DNA of 64,000 nucleotides from Muricauda sp. MAR_2010_75 (lineage in GTDB: Bacteria; Bacteroidota; Bacteroidia; Flavobacteriales; Flavobacteriaceae), in assembly GCF_000745185.1 (NCBI RefSeq), contig NZ_JQNJ01000001.1, forward strand, positions 4,360,697-4,424,696, given 5' to 3'. Under the pieces are notes generated by a model. That model was given only the letters and a program-made list of their open reading frames with translations. It searched no databases and had not been told where the DNA came from. How positions within the stretch are numbered: the stretch's first letter is position 1; the number at the start of each line of letters is the position of its first letter. Positions 9,528-18,435 of this stretch are shown here, one piece after another. A program made the position numbers and the translations under genes.

Positions 9528-10247
9528 ATGGATTTATTTTCACTTATCACATTGGCCATAGGTATTTTTGCAGGGTTTTATGTGCAAAGTGCCATGGGAT
9601 TCGCAGGTTCTCTCGTGGCACTTCCCATCCTATTATTGAAGTTTCAATTACCGGAGTCCATTGCCTACATTTCCCTATTTTATGTATTTTCAAGTATTTT
9701 CCTGATTTACAGGGAATGGGTCTTCATTGATAAAAAGACAATCCTTGACCTTTCCATAACATCAATTGTAGGGGTTGTTTTAGGAATATTGGTCCTTTCA
9801 TTTTCCAAGCCAATCTTTTTAAAAAGAATGCTCGGTGCCTTTATTCTTGCCTACGTGTTGTATTCCTTACTAGGTAAGCGAGAATTGAATCTGAGGAACG
9901 CAGGTATTCTAGGTATTGGAATTCTTGCAGGTTTTTTCTCAGGGGTTTTCTCCACTGGGGGACCATTGTATATCATCTGTGTGGAGAATAGGGTCAAGAA
10001 AATCAATGCTATAAGGGCCACGATGATTGGCATTTTGGGACTTGTTACCCTTACTAGAATACCAACCTTGGCCTTAAGTGGCATTCTAAATATTGAGCAA
10101 TGTAAATACGCCGCAATTATTTTTCCCATTTTCCTTTTAGCCCAGTTTTTGGGTAGGAAAACTTTCAACATTTCAGGAAAATCCCATTATAAAAAGAGCA
10201 TCCTGTTTTTGCTAATGCTTTCAGGATTTTCATTGTTATTAAGATGA
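9528..10247 (+). CDS. TauE/SafE family (sulfite exporter-like) membrane permease
   Basis: A 239-residue polytopic membrane protein with about eight hydrophobic segments. It shows the two-fold TauE/SafE pattern: an N-terminal GFYVQSAMGFAGSLVALP repeat and a matching GILAGFFSGVFSTGGPLYI repeat after the midpoint. The family exports or imports small organic and sulfur anions (sulfite, sulfoacetate, taurine-derived compounds and others). It is divergent from the Lrp/AsnC gene, which suggests amino-acid-linked control. The substrate is unassigned. Confidence 0.88.
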   Translation: MDLFSLITLAIGIFAGFYVQSAMGFAGSLVALPILLLKFQLPESIAYISLFYVFSSIFLIYREWVFIDKKTILDLSITSIVGVVLGILVLSFSKPIFLKRMLGAFILAYVLYSLLGKRELNLRNAGILGIGILAGFFSGVFSTGGPLYIICVENRVKKINAIRATMIGILGLVTLTRIPTLALSGILNIEQCKYAAIIFPIFLLAQFLGRKTFNISGKSHYKKSILFLLMLSGFSLLLR

Positions 10248-10374
10248 ACCGCAAAATTCTTGTAATGTAAAAAATGATGAAAAAAAACCTTTAATACGTG
10301 ACGGTAGGATTGTCAAATGTTTGAATTGGCCACAACCTTATCGCGGTTTATCAAGGTTAGGACCTATTTCCCTA

Positions 10375-10962
10375 TCATTTTGATCTGAACCCGATTACGG
10401 TGAACAAAATTTGAAACTTCTCATACAACTTCTCCTTGAGGATTCTATAGGCATTGGAAAGATGGCCTTCCACGGTTTTGATGGAAATGTCCAGATAATC
10501 CGAAATTTCCGCATTGGTCAATCCTTCCTTTTTGCTCATGACCAATACTTGCTTACATTTCTTGGGCAACAAGGCAATCTCCCTATCCATCAATTCAATC
10601 TTTCTGGATAGGTTTTCTTGGTGTTCCTGTTGTGAAAGGGTTTCCATAGTCTCCGAATAGGTCCTCTCGAAAAAATAGGTTTCCTTTCTGTACTTTTTTA
10701 CATAATCTAGAAATTTATTCTTCAATGAAAGATAAAGCCATCCCCTAAGGACCGTTTTTGCATTCAAAGATTCCCTTTTTTGCCATAGTCCAAAAAAAGC
10801 TTCTTGGACCAAATCCTTAGCCAACAATTCGTCCCTACATAAACTTTTGGCATAAAAAAAGAGTTCGTTATAGTAAAGTTCAACAACCTTCTCGAATTCT
10901 TTTCGACTGCCCTTTTGGATTGAGATTAAATCAATATTTCCCCCGATATCATTGGAATCCAT
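10375..10962 (-). CDS. ECF RNA polymerase sigma-70 factor (locus B)
   Basis: A 195-residue ECF sigma factor with region 2 at about 22-90 (ELLAKDLVQEAFFGLWQKR) and region 4 at about 130-185 (LPKKCKQVLVMSKKEGLTNAEI, ISIKTVEGHLSNAY). It is a paralogue of the sigma factor at 7411. It is divergent from the anti-sigma gene at 11078, with a 115-base shared promoter region. Expected to drive the locus B SusC/SusD operon and perhaps the catabolic genes behind it. Confidence 0.94.
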   Translation of the reverse strand: MDSNDIGGNIDLISIQKGSRKEFEKVVELYYNELFFYAKSLCRDELLAKDLVQEAFFGLWQKRESLNAKTVLRGWLYLSLKNKFLDYVKKYRKETYFFERTYSETMETLSQQEHQENLSRKIELMDREIALLPKKCKQVLVMSKKEGLTNAEISDYLDISIKTVEGHLSNAYRILKEKLYEKFQILFTVIGFRSK

Positions 10963-11077
10963 TGCACCTATCTTCTAAGTCCGATCAATATTATCAATAT
11001 TTTTTGATTAAAACCAAGGGTTTGTCAATTTCAGATCGTTTTACAAATAACATTTTGGTAATCCGCATTTAACGATA

Positions 11078-12232
11078 ATGAAAAATAAACATATCAAAAA
11101 AATTATTTTCAATTTCTTTGAAAACCCTTCAAACCCGGATGAAATTCAGCAATTGGCCCAATGGGTCAAGGACAATCCTTCTTCCTTTAAGGAATCGGCC
11201 GAGCTTCACTATTTGATCACACGGTCCCTCGGTCAGGAAAATGCCGAACAGTACAAAAAGGAATTACTGTCAAAATTTGACCTCTTGGTACGATCCAAAA
11301 GAAAAAGAAGACAGGCTTGGTTGCGGTATGCTGCCATTTTTATCGGGCTCATCGGAATATCAACATTGCTTTTGCTACGAAACAATACCCCAAAGACCAT
11401 TGGCCAACAGGAAGTCACCATTGTCCTGGACAACGGTACGACCAAGGAACTATCGAACAAGGATGCCTCAGGTATTGTCACGCGTTCAAACAATATCATT
11501 GCTGAACAGGATGGATCTAAGATTGTATACAAAAAAGTTAGCATTGAGAATGATGATTTGGGCGAACCCTTGGTATACAATACCCTCAACGTACCCTATG
11601 GGAAAAAATTCGAGATTGTGCTTTCCGATGGAACCCAGGTCTATCTCAATTCCGGTTCTTCCTTGACCTATCCCACGGCATTTTATGCTTCGGGACCAAG
11701 GGATGTAGAATTGACAGGGGAAGCATATTTCACCGTAGAATCCGATTCCTTGCGCCCTTTCAGGGTCAAAACAAGGGAATTGGACACTAAAGTTTTGGGC
11801 ACTCAATTTAACCTATCCAGCTATCCCGATGACGAAACCGTTCAAGTGGTCTTGGTGGAAGGCAGTCTCTCGGTCAAAAGGAGCAATGGTTCCGAAGCAT
11901 CACACCTCCTTTTGAAACCGAACCAAATGGCATCCTATTCCAATGGTCATAAAGAACTTCAACTGACCGATGTGGACGTCAGCAGGTACATTGCCTGGAA
12001 GGAAGGTATCCTGTATTTCAAAAACGAAGATTTCATCCACATTACCAAAAAATTGGAGAGGCACTACAATGTGACCATCGAAATAAGGGGGGACCTTCTT
12101 AAAAGTGAACGGTACACGGGTCGCTTCAAAACGGAAACTATTGAAGAGGTGCTACAAGGATTTCAAAGAATCAAGGATTTTGCCTATAAGATAACCAACG
12201 ATAAAATAATACTAACTCAAAAAAGCAACTAG
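11078..12232 (+). CDS. FecR family anti-sigma factor (locus B)
   Basis: A 384-residue protein with a cytoplasmic N-terminus, a basic stop-transfer flank (KRKRRQAW), one transmembrane helix at about 84-100 and a periplasmic FecR domain (VPYGKKFEIVLSDGTQVYL, GEAYFTVESDSLRPF, VLGTQFNLSSY). A C-terminal DUF4974 domain (about 310-384) follows. It is the cognate anti-sigma of the divergent ECF sigma and should receive the signal from the STN domain of the SusC encoded downstream. A terminator-like hairpin separates it from susC, suggesting independent expression levels. Confidence 0.94.
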   Translation: MKNKHIKKIIFNFFENPSNPDEIQQLAQWVKDNPSSFKESAELHYLITRSLGQENAEQYKKELLSKFDLLVRSKRKRRQAWLRYAAIFIGLIGISTLLLLRNNTPKTIGQQEVTIVLDNGTTKELSNKDASGIVTRSNNIIAEQDGSKIVYKKVSIENDDLGEPLVYNTLNVPYGKKFEIVLSDGTQVYLNSGSSLTYPTAFYASGPRDVELTGEAYFTVESDSLRPFRVKTRELDTKVLGTQFNLSSYPDDETVQVVLVEGSLSVKRSNGSEASHLLLKPNQMASYSNGHKELQLTDVDVSRYIAWKEGILYFKNEDFIHITKKLERHYNVTIEIRGDLLKSERYTGRFKTETIEEVLQGFQRIKDFAYKITNDKIILTQKSN

Positions 12233-12257
12233 CCTATGACCTAAACCACAAAAAAGA

Positions 12258-12289
12258 ACCAGGAATTGCGGGAACAATCCCTGGTTTTC
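12258..12289 (+). terminator. intrinsic terminator between fecR and susC (locus B)
   Basis: ACCAGGAATTG pairs with CAATCCCTGGT (11 positions, one mismatch) around CGGGAA and is followed by TTTTC. It lies 25 bases past the FecR stop and before the SusC start at 12337, so the regulator and the transporter are probably separate transcripts. Confidence 0.6.
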
Positions 12290-12336
12290 AAACAATTCAA
12301 AAACTGAATGACCAATTTTTAAACCATATCAAAAGT

Positions 12337-15300
12337 ATGAAAAACACACTATGCAAAAGCTATTTTAGTGGTAAAATAGATTTGAAAATGAAAATTTCCG
12401 CCCTGTTTTTATTGGTTGCACTGTTCCAACTCAATGCCAATAATTCATATTCCCAAAGATTCGTTTCGATGAAGATGGAAAATGCATCCATAGCATCCGT
12501 TTTCGAAAAAATTGAGGAGAATACCGATTACAATATCCTTTACAAAAATTCAACCTTGGATTTGAACAAAAGGATCACAGTGGATGTGGAAAAAGTTAAG
12601 ATCGATGTCCTGATGGATATTATCCTTGCCGAAAGCAACGTTTCTTATGAAATCAGGAGAAAGTTGATCGTCCTTGTAAAAAGGAAAAATGAACCGGAAA
12701 AGATCAGTACCCAACCAGAAAAGTCCTCGAAGCCAAATTTCATTAACATCACAGGAACAGTCACTGATGAGAACAACTCCCCCCTAGCAGGGGTCAGTAT
12801 TGTCATTAAGGGGACCATTAAAGGAGTTTCCTCCGATTTCGACGGGAACTATGCCATTGATGCCTCCGAAGGCGATATCCTGGTATTTTCCTATATCGGG
12901 TACCAGACATCTGAGATAACCATTGGGAACAATCCGATCATCAATATTGCCATGACCCCTAGTGTCAGTAATCTGGATGAAGTGATCGTCACGGCCATCG
13001 GTACCAAGCAACTTAAGGATGAATCAGGTTCCACGAGCTCCTCCATTCAATCCGAGAATATTGCAAAATCCGGAGAAGCCGGGGTTATAAATGCCTTGGC
13101 GGGTAAAGCATCAGGTGTAAGGATCGGTAAATCGAACGGTGACCCAGGCGCTGGATCATCCATTCAGATCCGTGGTGCAAATACCATCCAAGGCGCCAGT
13201 CAGCCTTTGATCATTTTGGATGGTATTCCAGTGAGCAATGACAATATCGGAGGCGTCACCCTCAGCCAACAATCCCGATTGGACGACATCAATCCAAAGG
13301 ATATCGCCTCGGTTCAGATTTTAAAAGGTGCATCAGCTGCTGCCCTTTGGGGTTCCCGCGCTGCCAATGGGGTTATTGTGATTACGACCAAGAACGGTCA
13401 ATTAGGTCAAAAGCCAACCATACAATATACTTTTTCACAATCCTATGATTATATCAATGTCAGGACCCCTCTTCAGAACTCCTTTGGACAAGGACGTAAT
13501 GGAGTTTTCAGTACTTCTTTTGCGGAATCTTGGGGAGACAAAATCGCAGACCGCTCAGGTGAGCCCGATGACTTGAATACATCCGGAGCCTCTTTTTTGT
13601 CAAACACAACCGGCAATCGATATTATTCCGTAATCTCAAAAAACTCAAGAGAAACTTTTACTGATAGTAATTATGACAAGGTTTTTCGTATTGGAACCTT
13701 TTCACAACATAATGTATCCGTGAATGGAGGAGGGCAAAGAGCCTCTTACTTTTTCAGTTATGAGAATTTGGATCAAAAAGGAATCATCGAAAATTATGAT
13801 TATAAAAGACAAAATGTTAGGTTGAACACCAAGTTCCAAATAACAAATTGGCTGAGTTGGAACAATAGAGTATCCTTTACCAATACTAAATCGAATCGTA
13901 TTGAACAGGCAGGGGAAACAACTAACGGTATTCTTTTAGGATTACTGAGAACAGCACCCGATTTTGACATCACAGACTATATCGGAACCTACACGGCATC
14001 CAATGGAGACATCATCTCAAATCGTCAAAGGTCCTATAGACGCCAATTGGGCGAATCTGAAAATCCCATTTACAACAATCCCTTGTGGACCTTAAACGAA
14101 CAAAAAGCACCCAATGATGTCAACCGTTTCATCATCAATCCCGAGTTGACCATTGATCCTGCCAATTGGCTAAAAGTCATTTTAAGGGGCGGTCTGGATT
14201 ATTATACTGATGCAAGAAGTCAATTTTATCCAATCGGTTCGGCTAGTGGTCTTCGAAGTGGCGGGTATTGGAGTCAGACAGATATTAACAGCAAGGAGTT
14301 CAATTTAGATGGGATTATAGTTGCTACCCATGACTTTAGCAATGATTTAGGGGTATCCGCTACATTCGGTGTTAACTTCAATGATCGGAAAAGAGCTATC
14401 AATACAAATACAATAAGTCCCTTTGCCGTTGATTCAAGGTTACCCACACCAGATCTCAATCCGGACCAAGCGGCCAGTTCTTGGAATCGTAATCTTCAAC
14501 ATATTCGCTCAAACCGTGGTTATGGTATTTTGGGAATAAACCTTTACAGTCAATTGTTCCTCAATTTTTCAGGAGCCTTGGAAGCTTCGTCCACCATAAA
14601 GGGTAGCTTTTTCTATCCTTCGGTAGATCTTGCCTGGCAGTTCAGTGACCTGGTAGGTTCCTCTGATTTCCTGAGTTTCGGAAAGCTTAGGGCAGCATGG
14701 GGAAAGGTGGGCATCCAACCGGCTCCTTATAAATTCGAGACTTTGGCCACTACGGGCTTTTCCTCTTTTGGTGGAAGTTTTATGGTCGATTCGGAAAAAG
14801 GAAATCCAAATCTGAAACCAGAGATTAAGACAGAGTGGGAAGTTGGTACCGATTTACGGTTCTTTAAAGACCGAGTGGGATTAGGGTTTACCTATTATAG
14901 AAATGAAACCAAGGACATCCTCTTTGCCGTCAAAGCCAATCCGAGTTCCGGTTTCAACTTTAACTATAAGAACGCCGCGGTCATCGAGAACAAGGGTCTT
15001 GAAGTCGATCTTACTGGCAAGTTGATCGAAACCGAAGATTTAACCTTGTCGTTAAACACCAATTTTAACAACAATGAAAATATGGTGGTAGATATTGCTG
15101 GTGCAGAAACTGTGGATATCGGGGGGACCTCCAAAGCGGTCAAGGGATACCCGATGAGTTCTTTTTTCTTGCCAGGAACCCTACGTAATGAGGACAATAG
15201 TATAGCATTGGATGCCAATGGATTTCCACAATTGGACACCGATAGCCGTGTTCTGGGTGACCCCAATCCTGATTGGAGGGGAGGCGTCGGTATGCAACTC

Positions 15301-15840
15301 AACTATAAAAATCTTGACTTCAGTTTCCTTTTTGAACACTCCCAAGGTGGAGATTACATCAACAGGACAAGAATCGTTCTTTATGGCTTCGGTGTCCATG
15401 AGGACGTGTCCCAAGAAGTTACCCTATCCGAGGACCTTGTTAATGTCAATGGGGACATAATCCCTGCAGGTACCACGGTAAGGGGAAACATTGCAGACTT
15501 TGGTGCAGGCAATGTATTATTGGACGAATCGTGGTATCGCGGTATCGGTGGAGGCCTAGGTTTCAACAAGACCAATGATCTGTACATCGAGGATGCCACG
15601 TGGACCAAGCTCCGTAACGTGACCCTAGGGTATACTTTTTCGGGCATTAAGTTGAGCAAAAAACTGGCATTGGATTCGTTCCGGATATCGGTGACGGGAC
15701 GGGATTTGATTCTATGGACCGGTATCAAGGATGTGGACCCAGAGACCAATAACTATGGTGTCAGCAATGCCTTCGGAATGAATTACTTCAACAATCCCGG
15801 AACACGTTCGATTTTGTTTAACCTTCAAGCCAATTTCTAA
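12337..15840 (+). CDS. SusC/RagA family TonB-linked outer membrane protein with STN domain (locus B)
   Basis: A 1167-residue TonB-dependent transporter. A signal peptide lies at about 18-40, an STN domain at about 42-112 (SMKMENASIASVFEKIEEN), a carboxypeptidase-regulatory-like domain at about 130-210, then LDEVIVTAIG as a TonB-box-like segment. The plug has QPLIILDGIPV and WGSRAANGVIVITTK, and the barrel ends with an aromatic residue (QANF). The STN domain again indicates control through FecR/ECF sigma. The downstream susD begins 12 bases after its stop. This paralogue is distant from the locus A SusC and groups with a different SusD type, so the two loci probably import different substrates. 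Confidence 0.95.
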   Translation: MKNTLCKSYFSGKIDLKMKISALFLLVALFQLNANNSYSQRFVSMKMENASIASVFEKIEENTDYNILYKNSTLDLNKRITVDVEKVKIDVLMDIILAESNVSYEIRRKLIVLVKRKNEPEKISTQPEKSSKPNFINITGTVTDENNSPLAGVSIVIKGTIKGVSSDFDGNYAIDASEGDILVFSYIGYQTSEITIGNNPIINIAMTPSVSNLDEVIVTAIGTKQLKDESGSTSSSIQSENIAKSGEAGVINALAGKASGVRIGKSNGDPGAGSSIQIRGANTIQGASQPLIILDGIPVSNDNIGGVTLSQQSRLDDINPKDIASVQILKGASAAALWGSRAANGVIVITTKNGQLGQKPTIQYTFSQSYDYINVRTPLQNSFGQGRNGVFSTSFAESWGDKIADRSGEPDDLNTSGASFLSNTTGNRYYSVISKNSRETFTDSNYDKVFRIGTFSQHNVSVNGGGQRASYFFSYENLDQKGIIENYDYKRQNVRLNTKFQITNWLSWNNRVSFTNTKSNRIEQAGETTNGILLGLLRTAPDFDITDYIGTYTASNGDIISNRQRSYRRQLGESENPIYNNPLWTLNEQKAPNDVNRFIINPELTIDPANWLKVILRGGLDYYTDARSQFYPIGSASGLRSGGYWSQTDINSKEFNLDGIIVATHDFSNDLGVSATFGVNFNDRKRAINTNTISPFAVDSRLPTPDLNPDQAASSWNRNLQHIRSNRGYGILGINLYSQLFLNFSGALEASSTIKGSFFYPSVDLAWQFSDLVGSSDFLSFGKLRAAWGKVGIQPAPYKFETLATTGFSSFGGSFMVDSEKGNPNLKPEIKTEWEVGTDLRFFKDRVGLGFTYYRNETKDILFAVKANPSSGFNFNYKNAAVIENKGLEVDLTGKLIETEDLTLSLNTNFNNNENMVVDIAGAETVDIGGTSKAVKGYPMSSFFLPGTLRNEDNSIALDANGFPQLDTDSRVLGDPNPDWRGGVGMQLNYKNLDFSFLFEHSQGGDYINRTRIVLYGFGVHEDVSQEVTLSEDLVNVNGDIIPAGTTVRGNIADFGAGNVLLDESWYRGIGGGLGFNKTNDLYIEDATWTKLRNVTLGYTFSGIKLSKKLALDSFRISVTGRDLILWTGIKDVDPETNNYGVSNAFGMNYFNNPGTRSILFNLQANF

Positions 15841-15852
15841 AACCTAATAATC

Positions 15853-17250
15853 ATGAAATCAACATATATACAAATTCTTTTGATTTTCACGGCTTTCGTT
15901 TTTTTTGGTTGTGAAAAAATGGTCGAAGATCTCAACGAAAATCCGAACCAATTAACTTTAACAGATATTGACGCAGGTCTTTTCCTAAACGGCGCGGAGC
16001 TTTCAAACATCGGCATCCAATTGGGGGCCTATAGTAGAATGGCGGGTTATTGGTCCGGACAACTGACCGGTTTTGAACAAGTGGAACTGGAAAGATATCA
16101 ATACAATGTCGCCAACAATACCTTTGATTGGGATGGCTACCAAAATGTTTTGACGCCAGTGCGGCAAATACAGGACAGAGCTGTGGACAACCCCCTATTA
16201 TTGGGTATCTCCAAGGTAGTAGAAGCTCATTTGGTGGGTACTTATGCTTCCTTGTTCGGCGATATCCCATATTCACAGGCATTGGGTGATATAGAAAACC
16301 CTGAATTCGATGACCAACTCTATGTTTTTGAACAGTTACAGATACTGTTGGACAGTGCCATCGCCGATTTAGAGGGTGCTGCCGGTTTTGGCGTTCTGGA
16401 GGATTACATCTTCCAAGGAGACCGCGACAAATGGCTCGAATCCGCATGGACCCTTAAAGCTCGTTACTTTATGCATACCAAAGCATATGGCGAAGCTTAT
16501 AGTGCAGCCTTGAACGGGATTTCCACTAGTGATAACAACATGATGTTCAATCCCCTTGACGTTACGGGGCAAAACGCCACCAAAAACAAATACTACATTG
16601 TTTTGGCCGGTAGCCCGAACACAGGGACCGGGGACAGTTATTTGATGCAGCTATTGGACGATACCAGTGGAATCTCCCGAAACAATGCCAAGACCGATGA
16701 AACGGCCAGGCGCCAGTACTATGTCATCGACCAATCGGATGCGGACGGAAATCTGGGTGTAGCACAGGAACTTGAACCACAGCCAATGATCACATTTCAG
16801 GAGAATATGCTCATATTGGCGGAAGCGGGTGCCCGTACCCAAAGTTTCGAAATTGGTTTGGGACATTTGAACGAGTTGCGTGCCTATCTGAATACCGGAA
16901 GTTTCCTAAATGCGAATTTTTCCGCCGAACCCTATTTATATGAAGCCTATGTGGCCGGGGATTTCAATTCCGGTGGCATGGAAAATATAGACGGGACAGA
17001 CCCGAATACTGCCTTGCTCAGGGAAATCATCGAAGAACGATATGTTTCTGGCTTTACCACCTATATGCCATTCGATGATGCGCGCAGACTCCGAAAGAAT
17101 GATTCGGACGTAGCGGTGCCTTTTCCTTTGAACGTACCGACCAGTACACAAAACGTGGAGCGTATGTTGTATCCCCAGGACGAGGTCCTTTCCAATCCAA
17201 TGGCCCCGGCAGACCCTGGTTTATATGAACCTACCAAGGTCAATCAATAA
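15853..17250 (+). CDS. SusD/RagB-like outer membrane lipoprotein
   Basis: A 465-residue lipoprotein, signal ending FVFFGC (Cys20). The sequence matches the SusD-like family in which the N-terminus reads DLNENPNQ, followed by a GQLTGFEQ region and an ALGDIENPEFD region. The C-terminal part has NMLILAEAGAR and EIIEERYVSGFTTYMPFDDARRLR. This second type of SusD (SusD_and_SusD-like) is frequent in non-glycan loci such as peptide uptake systems. It partners with the SusC encoded immediately upstream. Substrate not readable from sequence. Confidence 0.9.
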   Translation: MKSTYIQILLIFTAFVFFGCEKMVEDLNENPNQLTLTDIDAGLFLNGAELSNIGIQLGAYSRMAGYWSGQLTGFEQVELERYQYNVANNTFDWDGYQNVLTPVRQIQDRAVDNPLLLGISKVVEAHLVGTYASLFGDIPYSQALGDIENPEFDDQLYVFEQLQILLDSAIADLEGAAGFGVLEDYIFQGDRDKWLESAWTLKARYFMHTKAYGEAYSAALNGISTSDNNMMFNPLDVTGQNATKNKYYIVLAGSPNTGTGDSYLMQLLDDTSGISRNNAKTDETARRQYYVIDQSDADGNLGVAQELEPQPMITFQENMLILAEAGARTQSFEIGLGHLNELRAYLNTGSFLNANFSAEPYLYEAYVAGDFNSGGMENIDGTDPNTALLREIIEERYVSGFTTYMPFDDARRLRKNDSDVAVPFPLNVPTSTQNVERMLYPQDEVLSNPMAPADPGLYEPTKVNQ

Positions 17251-17273
17251 TTGAAAAATTAAATCACCGAAAA

Positions 17274-18236
17274 ATGCATAGGGATCTATTTTTTCAAGGA
17301 AATATTGGGAAAAACATGCTCATTTGCCTTCTAGTTGCCACTGCACTTCTTCAAGTGCAGTGCGCTGGTGGCAAAAGCACAACGGACGGTTCGGACAAAA
17401 AGGTTTTGTCCGAAGGACGGAAAACATTCAAGGATAGTTGGTTGGAAACTGTAAAGGGCAATATGCCTCTGGTCATCAGTGCCCCACATGGGGGAACCAT
17501 ATCACCCGAGGAGGTCAAGGACAGGGATTGTGGCGCGAAGGTAATGGATAACAACACGGCCGAACTTGCCCTTGAAATTGAAAACGCCTTCAAGGCCCAT
17601 GGTAAAAAACCATATCTGGTCATTGCCCGGTTGGCAAGGACTAAGATCGATTTTAACCGGGATCTGGAGGAGGCCACCTGTGGAAACCCCCAAATGGAGT
17701 ATATCTGGAGACAATATCACAAGCATATCGAGGAGGCCTTGGATGCGGCCATCAAAAAATACGGATATGCGATGTACATCGACCTTCACGGCCAAAGCCA
17801 TAAAGTAAAACGTTTGGAGTTAGGGTACCTACTTAGGACACCTGCCCTTAAGGAACTAAGGGAAGGGGAAAGTTCCGAGTCTGAAATCGGCGGAAACACT
17901 TCGGTACGGAACCTATTAAAGGATAACGCACAATTGGGACTCAACCAACTCTTGACCGGGGAAAACGCTTTTGGAACCCTTATGGAACAAGCCGGTTTCC
18001 CTGCGGTTCCAAGCCAAGGCGACCCTTATCCCAAGGAGGGCGAGGCCTACTTCAATGGAGGGTATAATACCAGAAGGTATACTACTTCCGATCATCCCAA
18101 AGTTTTCGGGATGCAGATCGAGGCCAATTTTCAGGGTGTACGGGACAGTGAGGAAAATCGGAAAAAGTTTTCTGAGGCGTTTGCCCGATCGGTAACCGTT
18201 TATCTGGACTTTGTGACAACACATTGGAACCACTGA
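17274..18236 (+). CDS. N-formylglutamate amidohydrolase-like lipoprotein
   Basis: A 320-residue protein. The N-terminus has a lipoprotein signal ending LLQVQC (Cys30); the Met at residue 15 is an alternative start that would give a tighter signal. The catalytic domain matches the FGase superfamily (PF05013): ISAPHGG at 69-73, DFNRDLEEATCG near 126, and YIDLHGQSH at 169-176, where the His/Asp/Glu residues usually bind zinc. Family members hydrolyse N-formyl- or N-acyl-amino acids. As a lipoprotein it would act in the periplasm or on the surface, unlike cytosolic HutG. It follows SusD by 24 bases and probably belongs to the same operon. Confidence 0.82.
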   Translation: MHRDLFFQGNIGKNMLICLLVATALLQVQCAGGKSTTDGSDKKVLSEGRKTFKDSWLETVKGNMPLVISAPHGGTISPEEVKDRDCGAKVMDNNTAELALEIENAFKAHGKKPYLVIARLARTKIDFNRDLEEATCGNPQMEYIWRQYHKHIEEALDAAIKKYGYAMYIDLHGQSHKVKRLELGYLLRTPALKELREGESSESEIGGNTSVRNLLKDNAQLGLNQLLTGENAFGTLMEQAGFPAVPSQGDPYPKEGEAYFNGGYNTRRYTTSDHPKVFGMQIEANFQGVRDSEENRKKFSEAFARSVTVYLDFVTTHWNH

Positions 18237-18435
18237 ACCAACTCCCATGACCTACGATAGCATGGGATGGTTCTATCCAATAAAATAAAAATCCATAGAA
18301 AGGCTGTCCTTACTGATCGAACCAAATTTTAGGAATGTACATTCTTCCATTATGGGATTGGAAAAACATATACTAAGGTTATTTGAGTTAGTATGCGATG
18401 TTCCTTCAGTAAAGGGCAGCTTTTAAAATAGAAAC

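Noticed and set aside
18244..18266. CCCATG...CATGGG hairpin after the N-formylglutamate amidohydrolase gene
   Set aside because: Only six base pairs, large loop and no T-run; not enough for a terminator call.
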